Positions 16,608 through 24,225 of a stretch of 54,497 nt of DNA are shown one piece after another (within the stretch, counting starts at the first letter, position 1; each line of letters opens with the position of its first letter). Below the pieces are notes generated by a model, which saw only the letters and a program-made list of their open reading frames with translations, was not told where the DNA came from and ran no database searches. Position numbers and translations under genes: made by a program. The DNA comes from JBMYYE01 sp049609065 (GTDB lineage Bacteria > Pseudomonadota > Alphaproteobacteria > Rhodobacterales > Rhodobacteraceae). The stretch is from contig JBMYYE010000003.1 in the NCBI GenBank assembly GCA_049609065.1, positions 1-54,497 of the forward strand. The letters are read 5' to 3'.

Positions 16608-17144
16608 TTAGGTAAACCGCACTTTGCCAATGAATGGCAGGTTTCGATTGCGTTGCGCAAAATCAATGCCATAGCCCACAACAAATTCATCCGGAATTTC
16701 AAAGCCGGTCCAATCCGCCTTCACGTCGACTTCGCGGCGCACGGGTTTGTCCAAAAGCGCAATGGTGCGCAATTTGCGTGGTTCACGAGATTTCAAAAGC
16801 GCGATCACATGTTTGAGGGTGAAGCCCGTATCCACGATGTCTTCGACCAACAAAACATCCCGACCGCCAATTTCACCACGCAGGTCCTTCATGATGCGGA
16901 CTTCGCGGCTCGATTCCATGCCATCGCCATAGGAAGAGGCCTCAAGAAAATCGACCTCAATCGGGAGGTTCAATTCACGCACAAGATCCGCGATGAACAC
17001 GAAAGACCCCCGCAACAGGCCAACCACCACAAGTTTATCCGTATCGCGATATTCTGCTTCGATTTCCCGCGCGAGGATTTCAATTCGCGCGGCAATCGTT
17101 TTGGCCGAGAGCATTTCATCAATGACATGGGGGCGATGGGGCAT
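16608..17144 (-). CDS. hpt: Hypoxanthine phosphoribosyltransferase
   Basis: Purine salvage enzyme converting hypoxanthine (and often guanine) plus PRPP to the nucleotide. Of 178 residues, VVVGLLRGSFVFIADLVREL is the N-terminal phosphate loop and VLLVEDIVDTGFTL the PRPP-binding signature; DEFVVGYGIDFAQRNRNLPF is the base-binding end typical of Hpt. AGAGGAAAT is a clear ribosome site. It continues directly into the 58-residue membrane protein gene. Confidence 0.95.
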   Translation of the reverse strand: MPHRPHVIDEMLSAKTIAARIEILAREIEAEYRDTDKLVVVGLLRGSFVFIADLVRELNLPIEVDFLEASSYGDGMESSREVRIMKDLRGEIGGRDVLLVEDIVDTGFTLKHVIALLKSREPRKLRTIALLDKPVRREVDVKADWTGFEIPDEFVVGYGIDFAQRNRNLPFIGKVRFT

Positions 17145-17216
17145 TTGGTGATTTCCTCTTGATTTTCGCTTGTCAGTCTAAGAGAACCCAAGTCAAAGGA
17201 ACAGAGGAATTTTACC

Positions 17217-17675
17217 ATGCCAAGCCAAGGTGAAACACGTATGATGCCCTATAGCGCCACACAAATGTATGCGTTGGTGGCAGATGTGGCGTCCTATCCC
17301 AAGTTCCTGCCTTGGTGTGCCGCCGCACGTATCCGAAGCCGCCAGATGGATGGCGCGGTGGAACGGATGGAAGCGGATCTTGTGATTGCGTTTAAGGTGT
17401 TTCGTGAACGCTTTGGCTCACGTGTTTTACTTAATGAAACGGCGCAGCGTATTGAGATGGAATATCTCGACGGGCCATTTAAGTATCTCAATTCTTTTTG
17501 GCAGTTCCACCCCCGTGAAGATGGGGCCTGTGATGTGGAATTCTTTGTAGATTTTGAGTTTAAAAACGCCATCTTACAAGGGCTTATTGGCACTGTTTTC
17601 GGCCATGCCATGGATCGGATTGTCAAAGCGTTTGAAACGCGCGCCTATGATTTATATGGCGCGCCTGAGACCTAG
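17217..17675 (+). CDS. Coq10/RatA family protein (START-like)
   Basis: A 152-residue START-like (polyketide cyclase/SRPBCC) protein. MYALVADVASYPKFLPWCAA, EYLDGPFKYLNSFWQFHP and DFEFKNAILQGLIGTVFGHA are the family blocks. Mitochondrial Coq10 binds ubiquinone and supports respiration; E. coli RatA binds 50S subunits. Which applies in this organism is not known. AGAGGAA precedes the ATG. Its TAG is shared, as the palindrome CTAG, with the stop of the convergent peptidase gene. Confidence 0.9.
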   Translation: MPSQGETRMMPYSATQMYALVADVASYPKFLPWCAAARIRSRQMDGAVERMEADLVIAFKVFRERFGSRVLLNETAQRIEMEYLDGPFKYLNSFWQFHPREDGACDVEFFVDFEFKNAILQGLIGTVFGHAMDRIVKAFETRAYDLYGAPET

Positions 17676-18715
17676 TTTAAGGCGTCGATTGTCTTTTTAA
17701 TATCTTCGATCCGATGGTCATTGGACGGGTGGGTTGATGTCCATTCCATGCCACCACTGCCATACTCGTCTTCGAGTTTTTCAAAAAACGTGATGAGCGC
17801 CGTTGGATCATAGCCTGCACGTTTTGTAAGCCCAACCCCAATCGTATCCGCATCCGTTTCATGTTTGCGGCTATAAGTGAGCGACAAAAGCGCATTTCCT
17901 TCGAGGATCATTTCCTCAATGATTGGTCCCGTATCCCCGATGATGAGGGCAATTAACAACGCCGTTGAAAGAGCGCGGTACATTTGGCGCAGGCCATGTT
18001 CTTCGGTCACGTGGGACAATTCATGGCCAATGACAGCCGCATGGATATTGGGGTCAGGGAACCCGCGGACCAGTTGATCGGTCACAATCACAGTCCCCCC
18101 AGGGAGCGCAAGGGCATTTGGGCCAATGGTTTCACCATCGCGAAAGAGGAGGGTGAAATGATGGCTGTCGCGTTCAGATTGCGGCAAGGCGCGGACCAGA
18201 TCATCGAACACAGATTGAAGTTTGCGCTGCTCTGATGTGGTGAGCGTTGTTTCATCCAAAACCGCCAAATCGGCCGTTTGTAATGTGCTGACGTCAATGG
18301 CACTTGTCAGGCTGGTTGGGGTCGCCATGACCGCGCCCGCAACCAAGATATCAAGGCCAAACCGCCAGATGAGCCAGCCGGCCGTCAACACAGCAAAGAC
18401 CACCGCAATGAGGCGGGGAGTGAAGGCTTCGAACTGATGAAGGCGTGACCAGCCGGTGTCAGGGAAAAGCGCCGTCATGGCCGCTTCGTCATCGGGTTCA
18501 AACATTGCGCCATCAGGAAAGGTCACTTTGCGGGTGAGGTTTCCTAAGGGCGCGTCAAACTGGGCTCCGTCCAAATGGTGGCGGTGGCTGACGCCGTCTT
18601 CATCAATGATAAGCACAACTTCTGTGCTCGTGATTTTTGACAAAACGGCAGGTGTCGATCGTGACTGTCTGGGCGGATAATACCGCCCAGACGTTATTTT
18701 ATGGGTCACCGCCAT
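17672..18715 (-). CDS. M48 family membrane metallopeptidase
   Basis: A 347-residue zinc protease. An N-terminal beta-rich domain (about 1-95) is followed by one or two membrane segments (about 100-130) and the M48 domain: zinc motif HELSH at 231-235 and third ligand in RKHETDAD (about E286). Relatives include BepA/LoiP-type quality-control proteases that act on outer-membrane proteins. Here the membrane segments precede the catalytic domain, which therefore probably faces the periplasm. The ATG overlaps the DUF898 stop (TAATG), so the two are translationally coupled. Confidence 0.88.
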   Translation of the reverse strand: MAVTHKITSGRYYPPRQSRSTPAVLSKITSTEVVLIIDEDGVSHRHHLDGAQFDAPLGNLTRKVTFPDGAMFEPDDEAAMTALFPDTGWSRLHQFEAFTPRLIAVVFAVLTAGWLIWRFGLDILVAGAVMATPTSLTSAIDVSTLQTADLAVLDETTLTTSEQRKLQSVFDDLVRALPQSERDSHHFTLLFRDGETIGPNALALPGGTVIVTDQLVRGFPDPNIHAAVIGHELSHVTEEHGLRQMYRALSTALLIALIIGDTGPIIEEMILEGNALLSLTYSRKHETDADTIGVGLTKRAGYDPTALITFFEKLEDEYGSGGMEWTSTHPSNDHRIEDIKKTIDALN

Positions 18716-19758
18716 TAGATAGGCAATCCGATGTCGATACCTTCGATGTCAGTATAGGCATCGCCGATGGCATTTTCTTGTTCACCAACGGTGCTTACAA
18801 ACTCATCCAAGCTGCCTGCTGTGATAAGATGCGTGTTGTCCGCCATATAGCGGATCAAACGAATGCGCGCGAAAGGTGTCAAAAGCCCCAAGGAACAGAT
18901 CACCATCACGAGGTTGGAAATAACAATCCAGATGAATTTAGCAGAGGACAAGGTGGAGGCGAATTGATGTTGACCATCCAATTCAAGGCCTGCAAAATAG
19001 TAATTTCGAATGATAACCTGATAGATAATCATCGCGGGCAAGATGGCCACAAACATCAAAAGATAAAACATAGCGATCATGCCGATGAATTCTGGGCTTT
19101 CAGGGGAAACATATTGCATCATTGGGATCGCTGGTTGAATGATGGCAATCCAAATCACGCCGCCGATCAACAAAAATAGGCCAAGACCAATGGCGAAGGC
19201 TTTGTAATAGCCGCCAATTTTGTTGTCATAGCTGAATTTTGCTTGGCCCAAACGGTGATTGTTGGAGGCAAAACGGTGGATCGCACGCGATGCAAAAGGC
19301 ATCGCAATGTAGAGCGTCAAAGCGGCGCCAATGGGTTTTAGGATATACGCCATGAACGCTTCGCCATATTTGCCGTCAAAGCCAAACCGCACATTTGACC
19401 AGCTCGTCATGCGCGCATTAAAGCGGGTGGAGCGAATAATGAGTTCTGGGATAAGCGCAACCAGGCCAATAAGGGCCAAAATATTAACAATCGGAAGTAC
19501 CATCAGAATTTGGAATGCGATGATCCCGATAACCACGATCACGCGGCCAATGAAAATTTGTTTTCCAGTCGCGTGGTAATCAAAGCTGCGCCCAGCAACG
19601 GATGTGTTGCCATAGAGATATTTATTAGTGCGCACTTTGGCCCAAGCGGAATAGATCCCCAAAGTGACAATTGATAAAAGGACGTTCACGATCCAAATGC
19701 CAAAGAACTCTTTGGCATTCCCCGTGAACTTAAACTGTTCCGTTTTTGTAGTAGTCAT
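18715..19758 (-). CDS. DUF898 family multi-pass membrane protein
   Basis: A 347-residue inner-membrane protein of the DUF898 (YjgN-like) family. It has repeated pairs of hydrophobic segments with family motifs such as LGIYSAWAKVRTNKYLYGNT, and, in the second half, LLTPFARIRLIRYMADNT. The start MTTTKTEQFKFTGNAKEFF with GGGAAG upstream is preferred over a frame extension to 19791. No molecular function is established for the family. Coupling to an M48 protease suggests a shared envelope task. Confidence 0.85.
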   Translation of the reverse strand: MTTTKTEQFKFTGNAKEFFGIWIVNVLLSIVTLGIYSAWAKVRTNKYLYGNTSVAGRSFDYHATGKQIFIGRVIVVIGIIAFQILMVLPIVNILALIGLVALIPELIIRSTRFNARMTSWSNVRFGFDGKYGEAFMAYILKPIGAALTLYIAMPFASRAIHRFASNNHRLGQAKFSYDNKIGGYYKAFAIGLGLFLLIGGVIWIAIIQPAIPMMQYVSPESPEFIGMIAMFYLLMFVAILPAMIIYQVIIRNYYFAGLELDGQHQFASTLSSAKFIWIVISNLVMVICSLGLLTPFARIRLIRYMADNTHLITAGSLDEFVSTVGEQENAIGDAYTDIEGIDIGLPI

Positions 19759-19775
19759 ATTTTCTTCCCAGAATA

Positions 19776-19804
19776 TAAAAAGCCGCCCCAAATGCGACGG
19801 CTTT
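19776..19804 (-). terminator. Terminator after grxD
   Basis: On the minus strand AAGCCG and CGGCTT form a stem with an irregular 12-nt middle, followed by TTTTATAT. It lies 35 nt after the grxD stop and just upstream of DUF898, separating the two units. Confidence 0.6.
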
Positions 19805-19838
19805 CATTATAAAGTTTTCTCGGCAAAAAGCTAAGAGA

Positions 19839-20198
19839 TTATGCGTTTGCTTCGCGAATTTTGTCAGCGGCTTCTTTGTTATAGGCAATGCCGTCCGTTT
19901 CAAATTGCGTGTCCAATTCCCCAGAGAGCATCATTTCCGTAATGATGTCACAGCCGCCGATAAATTCGCCTTTGATGTAAAGCTGTGGGATAGTTGGCCA
20001 GTCAGAATAGTCTTTGATGCCTTGGCGGATTTCTTCGTCAGCCAATACATTTACGTCTGTGTAATCTATTCCCATATAGTTAAGAACGCCGGCCACACGG
20101 GATGAAAATCCGCATTGTGGCGCGTCTTTGGTGCCTTTCATGAAAAGCACCACATCATTTTCGGAAACAAGTGTTTTGATTTGATCTTGAGCAGACAT
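19839..20198 (-). CDS. grxD: Monothiol glutaredoxin (CGFS type)
   Basis: A 119-residue Grx4-type protein that, as a dimer, carries a glutathione-ligated [2Fe-2S] cluster and serves in cluster delivery and iron sensing with BolA proteins. The active site CGFS is at about residues 29-32, with WPTIPQLYIKGEFIGGCDI as the glutathione-binding segment. ATG 20198 is chosen because AAGGG lies 8 nt upstream; ATG 20204 would leave only 2 nt. It lies directly downstream of bolA, its usual partner. Confidence 0.96.
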   Translation of the reverse strand: MSAQDQIKTLVSENDVVLFMKGTKDAPQCGFSSRVAGVLNYMGIDYTDVNVLADEEIRQGIKDYSDWPTIPQLYIKGEFIGGCDIITEMMLSGELDTQFETDGIAYNKEAADKIREANA

Positions 20199-20222
20199 GG
20201 GCATGTCCCTTCTATTGGCCGA

Positions 20223-20465
20223 TTATTCCGGCGCTTTGGTGGTAAGTGCAAGCGCATGGAGCGCACCGTTGGGGCCGTCCATTTTGCCTTTAAGCGCGGC
20301 ATAGACCGCACGTTGTTGTTTGACGCGGTTCAATCCGCGAAAGCTTTCGTCGATGACTTCGGCTGCGTAATGCTTCCCGTCACCCGCAAGATCCGTGATG
20401 GTCACTTGCGCCGCAGGGAAGGCCGCGCGAATGAGGTCTTCGATTTCTTGGGCTGCAATCGCCAT
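20223..20465 (-). CDS. bolA: BolA/IbaG family protein
   Basis: An 80-residue BolA-type protein that binds CGFS glutaredoxins and can share their [2Fe-2S] cluster. The KH-like fold is recognised from FPAAQVTITDLAGDGKHYAA, ESFRGLNRVKQQRAVYAAL and the invariant C-terminal histidine in GALHALAL (H70). The ATG at 20465 has AAGGACACG upstream; a longer frame to 20555 is not conserved-looking. It is 24 nt upstream of grxD and downstream of purL, likely in one operon. Confidence 0.94.
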   Translation of the reverse strand: MAIAAQEIEDLIRAAFPAAQVTITDLAGDGKHYAAEVIDESFRGLNRVKQQRAVYAALKGKMDGPNGALHALALTTKAPE

Positions 20466-20525
20466 ATGCGTGTCCTTTGGTAAATCCGTAATGGAATGAA
20501 TGTAGGGGGCGCTAAACGTGGCTGC

Positions 20526-20544
20526 AAGGGGCATTTTGCCCCTT
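20526..20544. other. Perfect 8-bp hairpin between purL and bolA
   Basis: AAGGGGCA and TGCCCCTT pair around a 3-nt loop. No T-run follows on either strand, so it is not a standard terminator. It may stabilise or process the purL-bolA-grxD transcript. Confidence 0.4.
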
Positions 20545-20563
20545 ACAATTTCCAATCCATGCC

Positions 20564-22744
20564 CTAGCCGTTGATTTTTTCATCAAAGCTGGTTTCGAAA
20601 ACATCTTTGAGCTCTGAAAGAGGGGCCTGCGCCCCGCCCATGACCACGTCTTCGCCAGTAAAACGCCCAACCGTTTCAAGATGCACACCTGCACGGCCCG
20701 CATTGATCATCAAGGCTTCGGCTTGATCAAAGTTACAGGCAATAAGATAACGACCTTGATCCTCGCCAAAGAGTTCAGGGGTGCTATTCACATCAATCTG
20801 CACGCCGACATTGCCTTTGACGGCCAATTCGAATGCTGCAAGCGCAAGGCCACCATCCGAGAGGTCGGTACAGGCTTTGATGAAGTCACGATTGTCGCGA
20901 ATGAAATCCCCATGGGCTTTCTCAGCGGCCAAATCCACATGGGGCGCATCGCCATCTTCGCGGTTGAAGACTTCGTGCAAGAGTGCCGATTGACCAAGAT
21001 GTCCAATGGTTTCCCCAAGAACAAGCGCCACATGGCCATCACGGACCTCATCGCCAATGATGTCATCCGTGTTGGCAATGAGCCCAACAGCCCCAATGGT
21101 TGGTGTTGGCAAAATGCCTTTGCCATCCGTTTCGTTATAAAGGGACACATTGCCAGAAACGATGGGCATATCGAGGGCCAAAACCGCTTCGCCAATGCCT
21201 TTGATTGCGCCCACAAATTGGCCCATGATTTCAGGTTTCTCAGGGTTGCCAAAGTTCATGTTATCGGTGGTTGCAAGCGGCACAGCCCCGACAGCCGTCA
21301 AGTTGCGGTAGGCTTCTGCCACGGCTTGCTTGCCGCCTTCAGATGGGTTTGCCTTCACGTAGCGCGGCGTCACATCGGAGGTAAAGGCCAGCGCCTTTGG
21401 CGTGCCATGCACCCGCACGATACCTGAGCCAAGGCTCGGGCCGCGCGCCGTATCGGCCATGACGCTTGTGTCATATTGTTCATAGACCCACGCTTTGGAG
21501 GCGTAGTTCGGTGTGGAAATCAAGGCTTTCAACCCGTCAATCGCATCCACTGTTGGCACATCTTCGTCGGTGAGTGGCTCAGCTGCGGGCGTTTCAACCC
21601 ACGGGCGATCATATTCTGGCGCAGAGCCAGAGAGCGTCGCAAGCGGAAGGTCCGCTTTCACTTCGCCATTATGTTCGATGAGAAATCGATCTTCTGCGAT
21701 GGTTTCGCCGACAATCGCGAAATCAAGATCCCATTTCACAAACACGGCGCGCGCTTCTGCTTCAAGATCAGGATTGAGCACCATCAACATACGTTCTTGG
21801 CTTTCAGAGAGCATCATCTCATAGGCGGTCATGTTTTCTTCGCGCTGCGGCACGTTTTCAAGCTTGAGCTTCACGCCGAGCCCACCTTTGTCGCCCATTT
21901 CCACCGCAGAACAGGTCAGGCCAGCAGCCCCCATATCTTGGATGGAAATCACAGCACCCGTTTGCATCAATTCAAGCGTTGCCTCCATGAGGCGTTTTTC
22001 CGTAAACGGATCACCAACTTGAACGGTTGGGCGTTTTTCTTCGATCGTGTCGTCAAATTCAGCAGAGGCCATCGTTGCCCCGCCAACGCCGTCACGACCA
22101 GTTTTCGCGCCGAGATAGACAACCGGCATGCCAACACCAGAGGCCGCAGAATAGAAAATGCTATCCGTATCCGCTAGCCCCGCCGCAAAGGCATTGACAA
22201 GGCAGTTGCCGTTATAGGCTTTGTCAAAGCGCACTTCGCCGCCCACGGTTGGAACGCCAAAACAGTTGCCGTAACCGCCGACGCCTTCGACTACACCATT
22301 CACGAGCTGTTTTGTTTTAGGATGGGTGATTTCACCAAATGAAAGCGAATTCATCGCCGCAATCGGGCGCGCCCCCATGGTGAAGACATCGCGCAAGATG
22401 CCGCCAACACCGGTGGCCGCCCCTTGGTAGGGTTCGATATAGGACGGGTGGTTGTGGCTTTCCATTTTGAAAATCACCGCTTGGCCGTCGCCAATATCTA
22501 CAACGCCTGCGTTTTCGCCTGGACCGCAGATAACTTGCGGACCTTCCGTTGGAAGCGTGCGAAGCCATTTTTTGGAGGATTTGTAAGAACAGTGTTCGTT
22601 CCACATAGCTGAGAAAATACCAAGTTCGGTAAATGTTGGTTCGCGGCCGATGATCTCAAGGATGCGATCATATTCATCAGGGCTCAGCCCGTGATCTGCA
22701 ATAAGTTTGGCGTCAATTTTCGGTTCAACATATGTGGCGCACAT
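20564..22744 (-). CDS. purL: Phosphoribosylformylglycinamidine synthase subunit PurL
   Basis: Converts FGAR to FGAM in de novo purine synthesis, using ammonia passed from PurQ with PurS as linker. The 726-residue length marks the small PurL of the PurS-PurQ-PurL system, unlike the 1,300-residue form. Motifs: FSAMWNEHCSYKSSKKWL (N-terminal catalytic His), ESHNHPSYIEPYQGAATGVG, and the ATP-binding repeat CTDLSDGGLALAAFE. purS and purQ are not in the window. GAGGGAA lies upstream of the start. bolA and grxD follow. Confidence 0.97.
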   Translation of the reverse strand: MCATYVEPKIDAKLIADHGLSPDEYDRILEIIGREPTFTELGIFSAMWNEHCSYKSSKKWLRTLPTEGPQVICGPGENAGVVDIGDGQAVIFKMESHNHPSYIEPYQGAATGVGGILRDVFTMGARPIAAMNSLSFGEITHPKTKQLVNGVVEGVGGYGNCFGVPTVGGEVRFDKAYNGNCLVNAFAAGLADTDSIFYSAASGVGMPVVYLGAKTGRDGVGGATMASAEFDDTIEEKRPTVQVGDPFTEKRLMEATLELMQTGAVISIQDMGAAGLTCSAVEMGDKGGLGVKLKLENVPQREENMTAYEMMLSESQERMLMVLNPDLEAEARAVFVKWDLDFAIVGETIAEDRFLIEHNGEVKADLPLATLSGSAPEYDRPWVETPAAEPLTDEDVPTVDAIDGLKALISTPNYASKAWVYEQYDTSVMADTARGPSLGSGIVRVHGTPKALAFTSDVTPRYVKANPSEGGKQAVAEAYRNLTAVGAVPLATTDNMNFGNPEKPEIMGQFVGAIKGIGEAVLALDMPIVSGNVSLYNETDGKGILPTPTIGAVGLIANTDDIIGDEVRDGHVALVLGETIGHLGQSALLHEVFNREDGDAPHVDLAAEKAHGDFIRDNRDFIKACTDLSDGGLALAAFELAVKGNVGVQIDVNSTPELFGEDQGRYLIACNFDQAEALMINAGRAGVHLETVGRFTGEDVVMGGAQAPLSELKDVFETSFDEKING

Positions 22745-22887
22745 GATGGTACATTCCCTCGCTACAGCATTTGTCTGTCTCTTATGGGAAAAATGGCCGT
22801 TCTTAAAGGGGCAATATAGCGCGGAAGTTGAAAAGGGTGGCCAAAATGAAGGAAAGGCAGGTCATTTGCTGCGGAAAAGCGTTTGAC

Positions 22888-22959
22888 AAAAAAAGAGGCC
22901 GAGCAGAGCTCGGCCATAAGTCCAACAGGGAGGTAAAAGAAGAGTAAATCTTCCTTCCC
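22888..22959 (-). ncRNA. Candidate 72-nt small RNA with anti-Shine-Dalgarno motif
   Basis: In the 330-nt gap between LysR and purL the minus strand holds a complete small transcription unit. It has a promoter (22964-22992), a predicted 5' end near GGGAAGG, a GAAGA/TCTTC stem (loop TTTAC), a linker with ACCTCCCT, and a strong 8-bp terminator GGCCGAGC/GCTCGGCC with loop TCT followed by CTCTTTTTTT-like tract. ACCTCCCT is complementary to Shine-Dalgarno sequences, as in the CcsR-type sRNAs of Rhodobacter. No open frame fits. The rest of the gap (22745-22887) is purL leader with nothing else recognised. Confidence 0.5.
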
Positions 22960-22963
22960 TTTC

Positions 22964-22992
22964 GATCTATGGGCTGGGTGGGCTCAAATCAA
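22964..22992 (-). promoter_or_regulatory. Promoter of the candidate small RNA
   Basis: On the minus strand TTGATT (22992-22987) and TAGATC (22969-22964) are separated by 17 nt, placing the start at about 22958. The promoter begins just after the LysR terminator, which supports an independent transcription unit. Confidence 0.45.
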
Positions 22993-22994
22993 GG

Positions 22995-23017
22995 GAAAAA
23001 ATGCCGCAAGGCAGCAT
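22995..23017 (-). terminator. Terminator of the LysR regulator gene
   Basis: On the minus strand ATGCTGC and GCGGCAT pair (one G-T wobble) around CTT and are followed by six T. It lies about 60 nt after the LysR stop. Four of its bases (23014-23017) also belong to a second inverted repeat, GCATA/TATGC at 23014-23028, so the two hairpins exclude each other. Confidence 0.75.
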
Positions 23018-23074
23018 ACCCGCTATGCGTTCAGTGCATGACTGTGCCGCGCCTCGTCTGTTTGTTGTCTGTTT

Positions 23075-23983
23075 TTAGGGGGTAACGGTTTGATTTTTAT
23101 TCTTGCGCCGTTGTTCGTCGATCTGCTTTGCAACAAAGGTTTTGAACACCTCCACGCGTTTCGAATGCCGCAATTCTTCGGGGTAGGCGAGGTAAACAGG
23201 CACTTCGTTTGAGCGTGTCTCAGGCAAAACGGTGATCAATTCGGGGAATTCATCGCGCATGTAATCCGGCAGAACCCCAATTCCGAGGTGGTGCTGCACG
23301 GCTTGTAGAACGCCAAAATAGTTATTTACCGTGAGGTGGGTGCCAAAATTATAGGTCATGAGCTCTTGGACAAAGGCGCTGCCGGCGCCAACTTGTTGGG
23401 CGTTGACGTTTTGGCAAATCAAGCGGTGGTTGGAAAAATCTGACGTATCTGTAGGCGTTCCACATTTATCGAGATAGTCTTGGGTCGCAAACAGGCACAT
23501 ATGCACCCCCATGAGCCGTTTTCGAATGAGGTCTGCTTGGCTCGGTTCTTTCATACGGATGGCCACATCAGCCTCACGCATCGGGAGGTCAAGAACGCGT
23601 TCATCCATCATGAGATCAATGGTGAGATCCGGAAAATCATCGTATAGTCGCGACAAACGCGGCGCGAGCCAAAGCGCGCCAAACCCTGTTGTGGTGGTGA
23701 CGCGCAATTGGCCAAAAACTTCGTCCTCGCTGTCGCGAATGCGCGCGGTGGCGTTGTCCAAGCGTTTGTGCATGGCATCGGCTGCATTAAAAAGAAGCTC
23801 GCCTTGTTCCGTGAGGATAAGACCGCGCGCGTGTCGATGAAAAAGCGTGGTGTTGAGGCTTTCTTCGAGCGCGCGGATTTGGCGAGAAACCGCAGATTGG
23901 CTCAGGTTGAGCGTATCGCCTGCATGGGTGAGGCTGCCTGCATCTGCAACGGCATGAAATATTCTAAGTTTGTCCCAATCCAT
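23075..23983 (-). CDS. LysR family transcriptional regulator
   Basis: A 302-residue LysR regulator. The winged helix-turn-helix occupies about residues 1-60 (DKLRIFHAVADAGSLTHAGD, LNLSQSAVSRQIRALEESLN), with the substrate-binding domain from about 90 (GQLRVTTTTGFGALWLAPRL) to 290. VAIRMKEPSQADLIRKRL is the usual hinge-near segment. It is divergent from the indolepyruvate oxidoreductase gene with about 240 nt between starts, so that gene is a candidate target. The effector is unknown. A terminator follows. Confidence 0.93.
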   Translation of the reverse strand: MDWDKLRIFHAVADAGSLTHAGDTLNLSQSAVSRQIRALEESLNTTLFHRHARGLILTEQGELLFNAADAMHKRLDNATARIRDSEDEVFGQLRVTTTTGFGALWLAPRLSRLYDDFPDLTIDLMMDERVLDLPMREADVAIRMKEPSQADLIRKRLMGVHMCLFATQDYLDKCGTPTDTSDFSNHRLICQNVNAQQVGAGSAFVQELMTYNFGTHLTVNNYFGVLQAVQHHLGIGVLPDYMRDEFPELITVLPETRSNEVPVYLAYPEELRHSKRVEVFKTFVAKQIDEQRRKNKNQTVTP

Positions 23984-24225
23984 ACTGGTGTCTTTTCTTA
24001 CCTGTTGAAAATGAAGCGAATTACGCGCGTGTTATCCTTAATATAAATGCCAATAGGGGAATTGTTAGCATTATTTTGGGCTTGGCCCATCATTTTTTCT
24101 TGGTGGGACAGTAATGTTTACCTATAAGGGTGTGAATTACTGACCTATTGGTGAGTCGAATTTTAAGCTATACTCAAGATGTGTGATGGTGGGATTTCAT
24201 GGCCCCCATCCTTAGGGAGGACATC

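Noticed and set aside
21476..22177. A 233-codon frame antisense to purL
   Set aside because: PurL motifs prove the other strand; no ribosome site or motif here.
24077..24100. TGGGC-TTG-GCCCA hairpin followed by a T-run upstream of the indolepyruvate oxidoreductase gene
   Set aside because: Resembles a plus-strand terminator, but no plus-strand transcript is expected to reach it and the stem is only 5 bp.
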